The notes under the pieces: generated by a model
Database searches by the model: none
What the model was told of the DNA's origin: nothing
The model's input: the letters and a program-made list of their open reading frames with translations, nothing else
Shown: piece by piece, positions 25,012 to 34,211 of the stretch
Layout of the letters: each line of letters begins with the position of its first letter
Position numbering within the stretch: the first letter of the stretch is position 1
Made by a program: the position numbers and the translations under genes
Assembly (NCBI RefSeq): GCF_022829515.1
Contig: NZ_JAKSYL010000223.1
Location: 1-64,000 of the forward strand
DNA: 64,000 nucleotides
Reading direction: 5' to 3'
DNA from: Methylobacterium sp. J-048
Lineage (GTDB): Bacteria; Pseudomonadota; Alphaproteobacteria; Rhizobiales; Beijerinckiaceae

Positions 25012-26220
25012 TCAAACCGTCAGCGGCGCCAGTCGCGACAGCCGAATCGCGATGGCCAGCGCGAGACCGTAGAGGGCGCCCACGAACAGCACCACGCCGG
25101 TCCAGCCGGAATGGGCGAAGAACCAGCCGCCCGCAGTGCCGAGCACCGAGGAGCCGAGATAGTACAGGCACAGGTAGATCGAAGAGGCCTGCGCCCGGTC
25201 GCGCAGCGCCCGCCGTCCGACCCAGCTGCTCGCCACCGAATGCGCCCCGAAGAAGCCGATGGTCACCACCACGACCCCGGCGACGATCAGCAGGATGTTG
25301 TCGGCGGCCGTCATCAGGATGCCGACCAGCCCGAGCCCGGTGGCGAGCCACAGCACCCGCCGCCGGCCGAAGCGGCTCGCCAGTTCGCCCGTCGCCGGGC
25401 TGCTGACCATCCCGGCGATGTAGACGGAAAAGATCAGGCCGATCACCGTCTGGCTCAGGGAGAACGGTGGGTCGAGCAGGCGAAAGCCGATGTAGTTGTA
25501 GATGCAGACGAAGCCGCCCATCAGCAGGAAGCCTTCGGCGAACAGCCAGGGCAGGCCGGCATCGCGGAAATGCTGGCCGAAGCTGCCCGGCACCTCGCGC
25601 CAGGCCATCCGGCGCGACACGAAGTTGCGCGCCGGCGGCAGCCAGCGCCAGAAGGCCAGGGCGGCGACGAGCGCCAGCCCGCCGATCGTCGCCAGACCAA
25701 TCCGCCAGTTCATGTGATCCGCCATCACGCCGCTGATCAGCCGTCCGGACATGCCCCCGAGCGCGTTGCCGCCGACCAGCAGCCCCATCGACAGGCCGAT
25801 CGCGCGCGCGTCCATCTCTTCGGCGAGATAGGCCATCGCCACCGCGGGCAGGCCGCTCGCGGTCAGGCCGGAGAGCGCCCGCAGCACTAGGAAGCCGTGC
25901 CAGCTCGGCACCAGGGCGGCCACGATGGTCAGCAGCGCGGAGGCGAACAGGGAGGCCAGCATCACCGGCTTGCGGCCCCAGATCTCCGAGAGCGGGCTCA
26001 CCACCAACAGGGCCACGGCCAGCAGCCCGCAGGGCAGCGACAGAGCAAGGCTGCTCTCGGCCGGCGAGACGCCGAATTCATCCGAAAAAATCGGCAGCAG
26101 CGGCTGCACCGCGTAGAGCACCGCGAAGGTCGAGAACCCGGCGGCGGCGAGCGCCAGAGCCGTCCGGCGGAAGTCCGGCGTGCCCGACCGGATCAGCCGC
26201 TCGTTGCGTTCGCTCGCCAT
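25012..26220 (-). CDS. MFS transporter (YnfM-like exporter)
   Basis: A 402-residue major-facilitator protein with 12 predicted helices. The loop motif PLSEIWGRKPVMLAS is the DHA family 2-3 signature, and LASRFGRRRVLWLATG is its repeat in the second half. It fits inner-membrane, proton-coupled drug or arabinose-type exporters. The start at 26220 (MASERNERLIRSG) is preferred because the 27-residue upstream extension has no similarity. It lies 90 bases downstream of the TetR gene on the same strand. Confidence 0.87.
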   Translation of the reverse strand: MASERNERLIRSGTPDFRRTALALAAAGFSTFAVLYAVQPLLPIFSDEFGVSPAESSLALSLPCGLLAVALLVVSPLSEIWGRKPVMLASLFASALLTIVAALVPSWHGFLVLRALSGLTASGLPAVAMAYLAEEMDARAIGLSMGLLVGGNALGGMSGRLISGVMADHMNWRIGLATIGGLALVAALAFWRWLPPARNFVSRRMAWREVPGSFGQHFRDAGLPWLFAEGFLLMGGFVCIYNYIGFRLLDPPFSLSQTVIGLIFSVYIAGMVSSPATGELASRFGRRRVLWLATGLGLVGILMTAADNILLIVAGVVVVTIGFFGAHSVASSWVGRRALRDRAQASSIYLCLYYLGSSVLGTAGGWFFAHSGWTGVVLFVGALYGLALAIAIRLSRLAPLTV

Positions 26221-26310
26221 CGTGGTCCTGCGCTGCTTCACTCGCTCGGTGGTGCGGCGCAGGGCTGCCCGCGTCAACCGCAGGCGGCGCGACGTCGCCA
26301 TGCGGGCGGA

Positions 26311-26907
26311 TCAGCCCGGATCGAGGGCGCGCAACGCAGGATCGATCAACGCGCGCAACTCGGCCCGCGTCGCCCCATCCCGGGCCTGGAACGAGATCGC
26401 CTGCATGATGCCGTGATAGAACGCGGCCAATTGGGGGATGTCCGTATCCCCGGGCAACTCGCCCTCCGCGACGCCGCGCCGGAGCCGGTCCGAGACCAGC
26501 GCGACGGTCTTGTGCCGGGCCTGCAGCAGATGCGCGCGCACCGCCTCGTTCGCCGGCAGGCAATTGACCACGCCGAGGATCAGCAGGCAGCCGCCCGGTT
26601 TGGTCGAGAGCGCGACCGCGACGCTGCCCTCCAGCATCGCGCGCAGACCGTCCCGAAAGGTCGCCGCGTCTTGGAGCGCCTGCATCTGGGCCGAGCCGAT
26701 CGTCGCGATGTACAGGTCGATCGCCTCGCGGAACGCCGCCTCCTTCGAGCCGAAGGCCGCGTAGAAGCTCGGGGGCTTCACCCCGATCGCGGCGGTCAGG
26801 TCGTTGAGCTGCGCACCCTCGTAGCCCTTGGCCCAGAACACCTGCATCAGGCGCTCCAGGGCCTGATCGCGGTCGAAGCCGCGGGGCCGTCCTCGCGCGG
26901 AAGCCAT
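26311..26907 (-). CDS. TetR-family transcriptional regulator
   Basis: A 198-residue repressor. The N-terminal helix-turn-helix region is RGFDRDQALERLMQVFWAKG, then NDLTAAIGVKPPSFYAAFGS and KEAAF. The C-terminal ligand-binding part contains Cys residues in GGCLLILGVVNCL. The start at 26907 is immediately before the conserved region. Divergent to it lies an MFS exporter (27007), and the 99-base gap holds two copies of the same palindrome; the regulator probably represses both itself and the exporter. The inducer is unknown. Confidence 0.92.
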   Translation of the reverse strand: MASARGRPRGFDRDQALERLMQVFWAKGYEGAQLNDLTAAIGVKPPSFYAAFGSKEAAFREAIDLYIATIGSAQMQALQDAATFRDGLRAMLEGSVAVALSTKPGGCLLILGVVNCLPANEAVRAHLLQARHKTVALVSDRLRRGVAEGELPGDTDIPQLAAFYHGIMQAISFQARDGATRAELRALIDPALRALDPG

Positions 26908-26916
26908 CACAAACCT

Positions 26917-26938
26917 TTCTGTAGCGGGATTTATAGAA
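26917..26938. promoter_or_regulatory. TetR operator-like palindrome 1
   Basis: TTCTGTA-N8-TATAGAA, a 7-base inverted repeat with one mismatch, 10 bases upstream of the TetR start. It is the imperfect twin of the site at 26973. Confidence 0.7.
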
Positions 26939-26972
26939 TCACTTGACCGGTCGCGGCAAGCCAGCCTAGCCA

Positions 26973-26994
26973 TTCTGTAGTCGATTTTACAGAA
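26973..26994. promoter_or_regulatory. TetR operator-like palindrome 2
   Basis: TTCTGTA-N8-TACAGAA, a perfect 7-base inverted repeat that ends 12 bases before the MFS start codon at 27007. Its centre is 56 bases from the first copy. Confidence 0.75.
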
Positions 26995-27006
26995 ACGGGG
27001 GCGACG

Positions 27007-28224
27007 ATGCGGGCAGCGGAGACGAGGATCGAAACACCGGCCGTCACCGACGAGGTAAAGCCCGGCGCAGCCACGGTGCCGCCCTGGGTCTATCTCCTGA
27101 GCGCGACGATCTTCGTGATCACGACGGCGGAATTCATGGTCGCCGGGCTGATGCCGTCGCTGGCCACGGCCTTCGCGGTCTCGGTGGGCGAAATCGGCAA
27201 CCTGATCGCGCTGTTCGCCCTCGGCATGACGTTCGGCGGACCGCTGGTGATCGCCCTGCTCCTGCGGCTGGGCGTTTCGAACAAGGACGCGCTGCTGTGG
27301 CTGCTGGCCGTGTTCCTCATCGGCAGCACGCTGGCCGCCGTGGCGCCGAGCTACGCGTTAATGGCGCTCGCCCGCACCCTCCAGGGCATCACCAGCGCCG
27401 CCTGCTTCGGGATCGGCCTGACGCTCTGCGCCGAATCGGTCCGGGCCGACCTTCGTGGCCGGGCCGCCTCCCTGGTCCTGGCCGGGCTGATGATCTCGCC
27501 GGTGGTCGGCGTGCCTGCCGCAGCCCTGATCAATGACCTGGTCGGCTGGCGCACAAGCTTCTGGCTCGTGGTCGGGTTGACGGCCCTGTGCCTCGCCGTC
27601 GTCGGACCGACGATCCCGAGGCCCGCTCACAACACGCAGGTCGATCTGGCGTCCGGTTTGGCCGACTTGCGCAACGGCCGCCTCTGGGCGGCCTACGCGA
27701 CCAGCGGGCTGATCATCGGCGCGACCTTCGCAGCCTTCAGCTACGTCACCGCCATCTTCACCGAGGTCACCGGGCTGGCGCCGCGGCTGATCCCGATCGT
27801 GCTCGCCGCCTACGGCCTCGCGACGGTGATCGGCAATCTCGTGATCGGCCGGCTGGCCGATCGCCATACGATCCCCGTCCTCGCCATCGGCCTCGTCGTC
27901 CTGGCCGCGGCTCTGGCGAGTTTCGCGGCCTTCCCGTCCGACGCGGCCGTCAGCGTTGCCGCGTTCCTGATGATCGGCCTGACCGGCGTGTCCCTCAACC
28001 CGGCCATGGTCGCCCGGGTGATGCGGGTCGCCCATCCCGGCCCGCTGGTGAACAGCCTCCATACCTCGGTGATCACGGCCGGCCTCGCCTTCGGAACCTG
28101 GCTCGGCGGCCTCGCGATCGACCGGGGCTACGGCCTCGCGGCCCCGCTCTGGATCGGCGCGGGGCTCGCGGTGCTGGGCCTGCTCAGCTTGGCCCCGCGC
28201 CGGGCGCGGGACCTGACGACGTGA
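27007..28224 (+). CDS. MFS transporter, DHA1-type exporter
   Basis: A 405-residue major-facilitator protein resembling the AraJ/Cmx/PbuE branch. Family features include the first helix TAEFMVAGLMPSLATAF, the GGPLVIALLLRLGVSNKDAL loop (motif A-like) and the VVGVPAAALINDLVGWRTSFW helix (motif C). It exports sugars, nucleosides or drugs in relatives, so the substrate here is open. The start codon lies only 12 bases after operator 2, so repression by the divergent TetR protein is likely. Confidence 0.9.
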   Translation: MRAAETRIETPAVTDEVKPGAATVPPWVYLLSATIFVITTAEFMVAGLMPSLATAFAVSVGEIGNLIALFALGMTFGGPLVIALLLRLGVSNKDALLWLLAVFLIGSTLAAVAPSYALMALARTLQGITSAACFGIGLTLCAESVRADLRGRAASLVLAGLMISPVVGVPAAALINDLVGWRTSFWLVVGLTALCLAVVGPTIPRPAHNTQVDLASGLADLRNGRLWAAYATSGLIIGATFAAFSYVTAIFTEVTGLAPRLIPIVLAAYGLATVIGNLVIGRLADRHTIPVLAIGLVVLAAALASFAAFPSDAAVSVAAFLMIGLTGVSLNPAMVARVMRVAHPGPLVNSLHTSVITAGLAFGTWLGGLAIDRGYGLAAPLWIGAGLAVLGLLSLAPRRARDLTT

Positions 28225-28233
28225 CGGACCCGC

Positions 28234-30234
28234 TCAACGCGGCGGTGCGCCCTGCGCCGTCCCCTGCTGCAGCAGCGGCGTGATCCGCCGGACCGTGACG
28301 CGGCGGTTCTCCCGGGAGGCGCTCTGCGTGTTCACCTTCAGGTACTGCTCGCCGTAGCCCTGGGTGGTCAGGTTCTCGGGCGGGACCTGGAACTGCTGGG
28401 TGAGCACGGTCGCCACCGATTGCGCCCGGCGGTCCGACAGGGACAGGTTGTCGATGTCGGACCCGACCGCATCGGTGTAGCCCTCGATCAGGAACACCTC
28501 CTGCGGGTTGGCCCGGATCGCCCGGTTGATCGCGGCCGCGATCACCGACAGCCGGGCCGCTTGGTCAGGCGTGACCGTGAACGAGGCTGTGTCGAAGGTG
28601 ATCGTGTCGATGTCGACCGAGCGCATCCGGGCGCGCAGGTCCGGGCTGTAGCGGACCTGATCCAGGGTGTAGCGGCGGTCGACCGCGACCACCGGCGGGG
28701 CCGTGAGCGCCTCGTAGACAGCGCCCTCGTCCGCCTGCTCGTACTCCACCACGTAGCGGTCGCGCGGGATGCGGATGTCGGGCGGCGGAAGCACGACCAC
28801 GTCGTCGTAGATCGGGCGCGGCGGCCCGCCATAGCTGTTGTCGATGATCACGACCTCGCGGCCGTCCCGGAAGCGGCGGTAGCGGCGCAGCATCCGGCCG
28901 TCATCATCCGTGACGGTGACGATCTGCTCGCCGCCCGGCCGGTCGATGAAGCTGTAATAGTCGGCGCCGCGCCGCTCGGAGTGGAAGCCGCGCGGGTCGA
29001 GGTCCCGGAACCGCTCGTTCTCGTCGTGGCGGATCAGGTAGCCGTCGCGGTCGCGGACGATGATGCGGCCGGGCTCCCGGTAGAAGGTCCGGCCGCCCTC
29101 GCTGTATTCGCGCCGGTCGCGGCGGACCTGCTCGTAGTCGCGCACGTCGTCGTCCGCGCGGAAGCCGCCCGGGACGTAGCCGGGCTGGCCCGGCGTGTTG
29201 AACGCGCCGCGACCGCCTGGGCCGCCGGCCGGCGGCTGACCCGGCTGTGCGCCGGTCGGCGGGAGTGGAGCGTTGGCGCCGGGCGGCGGTCCCGGCGGCT
29301 GGACGGGGCGTCCGGGCACCCCCGGTGCCATGTTGGGCGGCAGCGGACGTCCGGGCTCGGCGCCCGGCTGCGGCTGGGCGCCGGGCTGGTTTTCCAGGCG
29401 TTGGACGGGCCGGCCCGGGACGCCGGGGGCCATGTTGGGCGGCACGGGCCGCCCGGGTTCTGCACCCGGCTGGGGCTGAGCGTCCGGGCGCTGCACGGGC
29501 CGGCCCGGCACGCCGGGGGCCGCCCTCGGAGGCGGCGCGCTCGGGCCGCCGGGGCGCTGGGCCGGTGCCTCGCGATCGGGAACGGCGTCCCAGCGCTGCG
29601 CCGGAGCGTTCGGCGCGGCATTGGGCGCCGCCCGCTCCGGGTCGGGCGCCCGGCGGTCCTGATCCGGCGCACGCTGCGGCTGCGGCGGACGCTCCGGCGT
29701 CGACCGGGGTGGCGGCGGAGGTGCTGAATCCCGCTGCGCCGGCGGCCTGTCGGGTCCGGGCCGTTCCGGCGAGGGGCGATCGGGCGCACGCCGCTGCTCA
29801 GGCGCCGGACGCTCCGGCCCGGGGCGTTCCGGGCCGTCCGGCCCGCGATCAGGCCGACGCTCCTGCGCGGGCGGACGGGCCGCCGGCGGCTCGGGCCGGC
29901 GCTCGGGAGCGCGCTCGCGCGGGGGCGGCTCTCCTTGAGGCTGGCGCTCGTGCGGCGGTTCGGGACGCTCCCGCGGCGGCGGGGCACGCTCCGGCCGCGG
30001 CTCGGGCCGCTCGCGCGCGGCGGGGGGCGGCCCCGGCGGCGGTCCCGGACGCTCCTGTGGTGGCCGCTCCGGACGCGGGCCGCCATGCGGAGGCTCGCCG
30101 CCGCCGCGCGGGCCGCGCTCGTCGGGGCCGCCCTGAGCCAGGAGGATCGGACCCGGGGATGCGCCCGCGGGCTGCATCACGGTCAGGCCCGGGAGCACCG
30201 TGCCGGTGAGAAGGAGAAGTCGCAGGAGCCGCAT
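28234..30234 (-). CDS. OmpA-family protein with long Pro/Arg-rich region
   Basis: A 666-residue secreted protein. After a signal peptide (residues 1-25) comes about 330 residues of Pro/Arg/Gly/Glu repeats, with three imperfect copies of APGVPGRPVQ plus a Gln/Pro-rich spacer (coded near 29290-29530). A mixed middle domain follows, then a C-terminal OmpA-like peptidoglycan-binding domain with FLIEGYTDAVGSD and LSLSDRRAQSVATVL, ending NTQSASRENRRVTVRRI. OmpA domains hold the envelope to the cell wall; the Pro-rich arm may span the periplasm. The gene ends 9 bases from the convergent MFS gene. Confidence 0.85.
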   Translation of the reverse strand: MRLLRLLLLTGTVLPGLTVMQPAGASPGPILLAQGGPDERGPRGGGEPPHGGPRPERPPQERPGPPPGPPPAARERPEPRPERAPPPRERPEPPHERQPQGEPPPRERAPERRPEPPAARPPAQERRPDRGPDGPERPGPERPAPEQRRAPDRPSPERPGPDRPPAQRDSAPPPPPRSTPERPPQPQRAPDQDRRAPDPERAAPNAAPNAPAQRWDAVPDREAPAQRPGGPSAPPPRAAPGVPGRPVQRPDAQPQPGAEPGRPVPPNMAPGVPGRPVQRLENQPGAQPQPGAEPGRPLPPNMAPGVPGRPVQPPGPPPGANAPLPPTGAQPGQPPAGGPGGRGAFNTPGQPGYVPGGFRADDDVRDYEQVRRDRREYSEGGRTFYREPGRIIVRDRDGYLIRHDENERFRDLDPRGFHSERRGADYYSFIDRPGGEQIVTVTDDDGRMLRRYRRFRDGREVVIIDNSYGGPPRPIYDDVVVLPPPDIRIPRDRYVVEYEQADEGAVYEALTAPPVVAVDRRYTLDQVRYSPDLRARMRSVDIDTITFDTASFTVTPDQAARLSVIAAAINRAIRANPQEVFLIEGYTDAVGSDIDNLSLSDRRAQSVATVLTQQFQVPPENLTTQGYGEQYLKVNTQSASRENRRVTVRRITPLLQQGTAQGAPPR

Positions 30235-30311
30235 CGGGGCCTCGTGTCGGATCGAGCCGACCCGAACCCCGTGCGCGCCCTATGGTTCCGGTCCGACCGC
30301 TCAAGACTCCG

Positions 30312-31382
30312 TCAGGGCGTCAGCCGCTGAGGAACCGCGATCATGTCCGGGGCGATGATCCGCACCGCGACATGGTCGGGCTTGGTGCCGCTCGCCAGGG
30401 GAGCGTCCGGCTTGGCCTCGCCCGACGCACCGGCATTCATCTCGACCCCGGCGCGTCCGGCGGCGTCGGCGGCGAGTTCGGCCGCGGTCCGGTCGGCGCG
30501 GCCGACCAGGGTCAGGCGCACCTTCGGGCGCGACAGCGCCTCGGCCTGCATCGGCGTGACGAAGATATCGCCCTTGTGCCGCACCAGCATGCTCTCGGCC
30601 TTCACCAGGGATTGCGCCCAGGTCTGGTTCTGCGGCTTGCAGGAGCAGTTCGGCACGAATTCCTTGCGGAACTTGAACGCGTTGGCGAGGCTCACGTAGG
30701 CGCGGCTACCCTTCACCGAGGCGGCGTGCTTCAGCGCCTCGTCGCCGTAGGGCATCGCATAGGCCTGCGCCTCGGTGCCGGGGCAGAGCGCCTGGCACAT
30801 TTCGTCGGCGCCGCCGCGCCCCTCGGGCAGGTTGCGCATCGGGAAGAAGCCGCCGTCGCAGGTCCGCACGCAGACCATCTGCGGGCCGCCCTTGGCATAG
30901 ACCTCGCCGCTGGCGGCGTAGGTTTCCCGGGCCGGGCAGTTGGTGGTGACCAGCCCCTGCAATTCGCGCTTGCGGGCGCCGCTGTCGTCGAACACCGCGC
31001 CGCCATAGGTGGCCTTGAGCGCGCGGATGCGCTGCTCCACGGCGCCGCACTGGGGCGGGCGCGTGTCGAAGAACAGGAACTTGCCGCCCTCGCAGTTGAG
31101 GCCGCGGAAATACGCTTCCAGCCGCCCGATCTCGTCGTTGAGCGCCCGGGTCGTGCTGGCGCCGTTCTGGACGGAGGCGAGTTCGGCCCGGTAGCGCCGG
31201 CAGAGCGGCGACGGAAGCTGCGGCACGCCCGGCCTCACCTCTCCGGCGACCGGCGGGCTGGGCGGCGCGTCCTGCGCCCGCGCGGCGTCGAGGCTGAGAG
31301 ACAGACCGCACGCCAGCACCGCACTCAAGATGAGGCGGCCGAGCGAACGGACGATCGGGCGGTCAAGCATCGGCTGCTGCAT
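30312..31382 (-). CDS. DUF2865 domain-containing secreted protein
   Basis: A 356-residue protein with an N-terminal export signal (RLILSAVLACGLSLSLDAARA) and a long conserved block typical of DUF2865, common in Hyphomicrobiales and of unknown function. Many Cys are visible, including NCEGGKFLFFDTRPPQC, VCVRTCDGGFFP, EMCQALCPG and NCSCKP, suggesting a disulfide-rich fold in the periplasm. ATG 31370 is an alternative start inside the first 5 residues. The neighbours are all envelope proteins. Confidence 0.85.
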   Translation of the reverse strand: MQQPMLDRPIVRSLGRLILSAVLACGLSLSLDAARAQDAPPSPPVAGEVRPGVPQLPSPLCRRYRAELASVQNGASTTRALNDEIGRLEAYFRGLNCEGGKFLFFDTRPPQCGAVEQRIRALKATYGGAVFDDSGARKRELQGLVTTNCPARETYAASGEVYAKGGPQMVCVRTCDGGFFPMRNLPEGRGGADEMCQALCPGTEAQAYAMPYGDEALKHAASVKGSRAYVSLANAFKFRKEFVPNCSCKPQNQTWAQSLVKAESMLVRHKGDIFVTPMQAEALSRPKVRLTLVGRADRTAAELAADAAGRAGVEMNAGASGEAKPDAPLASGTKPDHVAVRIIAPDMIAVPQRLTP

Positions 31383-31533
31383 CGCGTTGATCGGAAATGC
31401 CGCAATCCACCCTGGTCGGGTGCGGTCCTGCCCCGGCCTCGGGACCGAAGCACCTTGAGTGTACGCCCCCTCGCAAGGCGGCGACAGCCCTCCTACATCC
31501 GGGCCGCGTGCTTGGGCAGGGAATTGACCCGTG

Positions 31534-32049
31534 ATGTGGTTTCGGAGTCTCACTTGTGTCGGGCTTGTCGCCCTCGGCCTCTCGGCGGCCGGACCGGCCT
31601 CGGCCCAGGAGCCGGACCGGATCTTCTCCAAGTCCACGGTCTGGCGGCCCCTGACCCCCAACGACAAGCTCGTGGTCTACGGCATCGACGACCCGGCCGT
31701 GTCGGGGGTCGCCTGCTGGTACACGCAGCCGGAGAAGGGCGGCATCAAAGGGACGCTCGGCCTGGCCGAGGACGTCTCCGACATCTCGCTGGCCTGCCGC
31801 CAGACCGGGCCGATCGCCTTCAAGGGCAAGCTGGGCCAGGGCGAGGTCGTGTTCAGCGAGCGGCGTTCGCTGATCTTCAAGTCGATGCAGATCGTGCGCG
31901 GCTGTGACGCCCAGCGCAACACGCTGATCTACATGGTCTATTCGGACAAGGTCATCCAGGGTTCGCCGAAGAACTCGACCTCGGCGGTGCCGCTGGCGCC
32001 CTGGGGCACCGAGCCGGCGCCGAAATGCTCGGATTTCGTGAAGGGCTGA
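31534..32049 (+). CDS. creA: CreA family protein
   Basis: A 171-residue secreted protein with a signal peptide ending near ASAQ. The mature part is the CreA domain: DRIFSKSTVWRPLTPNDK, then VVYGIDDPAVSGVACWY, TGPIAF and VVFSERRSLIFKSMQIVR. CreA is broadly conserved in proteobacteria but its function is unknown. A GTG immediately upstream (31531) is an alternative start. It is divergent from the DUF2865 gene. Confidence 0.9.
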   Translation: MWFRSLTCVGLVALGLSAAGPASAQEPDRIFSKSTVWRPLTPNDKLVVYGIDDPAVSGVACWYTQPEKGGIKGTLGLAEDVSDISLACRQTGPIAFKGKLGQGEVVFSERRSLIFKSMQIVRGCDAQRNTLIYMVYSDKVIQGSPKNSTSAVPLAPWGTEPAPKCSDFVKG

Positions 32050-32062
32050 CGGCGCGCGTCAG

Positions 32063-32410
32063 TCAGTCCCGGCAGGTGATGCGGATCGGGCGCTCGGTCG
32101 GGGTCGAGATCGGCTGCTCGATGGCGCCGGTATACTCGTCGGCAGCGGCGGTCCCGAAGGTATTGGCGGCGGCGTAGCCCTGCGCCTCGCACCAGGCGTT
32201 GGCGACGACCTGGCCGCACTCGCTGCCGGGGGTCGTCAGGCAATCGCCGACGCCGTAGCCGTCGCTCGACGGGATCAGGAACGTCTTCTCGACATGGGCC
32301 GGCACCTTCGCGGGCGTCTCGCCGTCGCTGCCGGCGAACGCACCTTGCGCGAGGCAAGCCGTGGCCAGGCAAGCGGCGATGACGAAGTAACCGGCGGCCG
32401 TGCGTCGCAT
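32063..32410 (-). CDS. Small secreted protein of unknown function
   Basis: A 115-residue protein with a signal peptide (MRRTAAGYFVIAACLATACLAQGAFA) and four Cys in the mature part (DCLTTPGSECGQV, WCEAQGYAA, ITCRD). The spaced Cys and absence of membrane segments suggest a disulfide-bonded periplasmic protein. It is convergent with creA. I recognise no family name. Confidence 0.65.
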   Translation of the reverse strand: MRRTAAGYFVIAACLATACLAQGAFAGSDGETPAKVPAHVEKTFLIPSSDGYGVGDCLTTPGSECGQVVANAWCEAQGYAAANTFGTAAADEYTGAIEQPISTPTERPIRITCRD

Positions 32411-32719
32411 CGAAGGTCCTTGTGTGCAGTATCTTAGGTGTGAGGAGCTTGGGCCGGACGGTCCGACGGCGCGGTTAAGGAAGGCTTACCCCTCCCTCGC
32501 GAGGACCACCTCGAATTCCTCACGCTTTTGCGTTAGCCCCATCGGGCGGGCGGCACCGTCGCCGCAGTGCAACAGCGGGCGGCTGCGGCAGGGTCGGAGA
32601 CGCCATGGTTCGGCCGTTCTTCGCGTCGCAGGGCCCGCAGGTCGTTGAAGGCAGGGCCGGTTTTCCGGCGACGGCGCGGTGCCGGATTTCGGCCGCGGCG
32701 CCGGAAGGGGATGGGTTTC
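32411..32719. other. Gap between small secreted protein and cysS
   Basis: 309 bases that must hold the divergent promoters. I see no confident riboswitch or promoter. An 18-codon minus-strand ORF lies at 32486-32542 without support. Confidence 0.5.
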
Positions 32720-34117
32720 ATGGCGCCGATGTTGCGGCTCTACAACACGCTGACTGGTGCCAAGGAGGCGTTCGCGCCGATCGATCCCGCCCAGGTGCGG
32801 ATGTATGCCTGCGGCCCGACGGTCTGGGATTTCGCACATATCGGCAACGCGCGCCCGATCATCGTTTTCGACCTGTTGTTCCGGTTGCTGCGCCACCTCT
32901 ACGGGCCGGCGCACGTGACCTACGCCCGAAACGTCACGGACGTGGACGACAAGATCAACGCCCGCGCGGCCGAGCGCGGCATCACCATCCGCGCGCTCAC
33001 CGACAGGACGCTGGAGCAGTTTCACCGGGACATCCGCGATCTCGGTATCCTGATGCCTGAGGACGTGAACCGGCCGGGTGAGCCGCTCCGCTTCATCGAG
33101 CCCCGGGCCACCGATCACATTGCCGAGATGCGCACCATGATCGATGCTCTGGTCGCAGGCGGTTACGCCTATGTGGCGGAAGAGCACGTGCTGTTCGACG
33201 TGCCGGCGATGCCCGATTACGGCCGCCTGTCGAAACGCCCGCTGGACGAGATGGAGGCCGGCGCCCGGGTCGAGGTCGCGCCCTACAAGCGCTCGCCCCT
33301 CGACTTCGTGCTGTGGAAGCCGTCGAAGCCCGGCGAGCCGTCCTGGCCGTCGCCCGCCGGTATCGCCGAGCCGGGCCGGCCCGGCTGGCATATCGAGTGC
33401 TCCGCGATGTCGGCCAAGCACCTCGGCAAGACCTTCGACATCCATGCGGGCGGCATCGACCTGATCTTCCCCCACCACGAGAACGAGGTGGCCCAGTCCC
33501 GCTGCTGCTTCGGGACGCCGGTGATGGCCAATGTCTGGCTGCACAACGGCTTCCTGCAGGTGGAGGGGGAGAAGATGTCGAAGTCGCTCGGCAACTTCAT
33601 CACCATCCGCGACGTGCTGAACGACTGGCCGGGCGAGGTCGTGCGCCTGACCATGCTCAAGACGCATTACCGGCAGCCGATCGACTGGACCCTGCGCGGG
33701 CTCGAGGAATCGAGCCGGGTGCTCGACCGCTGGTACAACGCCGCCGGGGATGCGCCGGTCGCCGAAGCGGTGCCGGGTTCCGTGCTCGACGCGCTCTGCG
33801 ACGACCTCAACACGCCGGCCGCGATCAACGCGCTGCACGGTCTTGCCGGCGGCGGATCCGACGAGGCGTCCGCCCTGCGGGCCGGCGCGAACCTGTTCGG
33901 CCTGCTCGCCCGCACCCGCAGCGACCGCGAGCAGGATCAGGTCGCCGCGGCCGGGATCGACGTGCCCGCCGTCGAAGCGCTGATCGCCGAGCGCCGGGCC
34001 GCCCGGGCGGCCAAGGACTGGGCCGCCTCCGACCGGGCCCGCGACGCGCTGGCCGCCATGGGCGTGTCGGTGAAGGACAACAAGGACGGCACCAGCACTT
34101 GGACCGTGGCGCGCTGA
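32720..34117 (+). CDS. cysS: Cysteine--tRNA ligase
   Basis: A 465-residue class I synthetase. The HIGH-type motif is in [11 protein letters not shown], the KMSKS motif is EKMSKSLGN, and zinc ligands are expected in CGPTVWD, HIECS and the FPHHENE segment, all visible. Three ATGs (32711, 32720, 32729) are in frame; I chose 32720 because it follows GGAAGGGG at a good distance. It is transcribed alone, about 310 bases from the previous gene. Confidence 0.96.
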   Translation: MAPMLRLYNTLTGAKEAFAPIDPAQVRMYACGPTVWDFAHIGNARPIIVFDLLFRLLRHLYGPAHVTYARNVTDVDDKINARAAERGITIRALTDRTLEQFHRDIRDLGILMPEDVNRPGEPLRFIEPRATDHIAEMRTMIDALVAGGYAYVAEEHVLFDVPAMPDYGRLSKRPLDEMEAGARVEVAPYKRSPLDFVLWKPSKPGEPSWPSPAGIAEPGRPGWHIECSAMSAKHLGKTFDIHAGGIDLIFPHHENEVAQSRCCFGTPVMANVWLHNGFLQVEGEKMSKSLGNFITIRDVLNDWPGEVVRLTMLKTHYRQPIDWTLRGLEESSRVLDRWYNAAGDAPVAEAVPGSVLDALCDDLNTPAAINALHGLAGGGSDEASALRAGANLFGLLARTRSDREQDQVAAAGIDVPAVEALIAERRAARAAKDWAASDRARDALAAMGVSVKDNKDGTSTWTVAR

Positions 34118-34211
34118 TCGGGCCGCTGCGGGCCGCGTCCTCTCGCCCGCTTGCGCCGGATGCCCCTTGCCGCATCTGTGGTTGTAGGACCCTGGGCAGC
34201 AAGGTTTGCAC

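Noticed and set aside
32486-32542. 18-codon minus-strand ORF ([13 protein letters not shown]...)
   Set aside because: It has plausible peptide composition but no ribosome-binding site or known family; too short to support.
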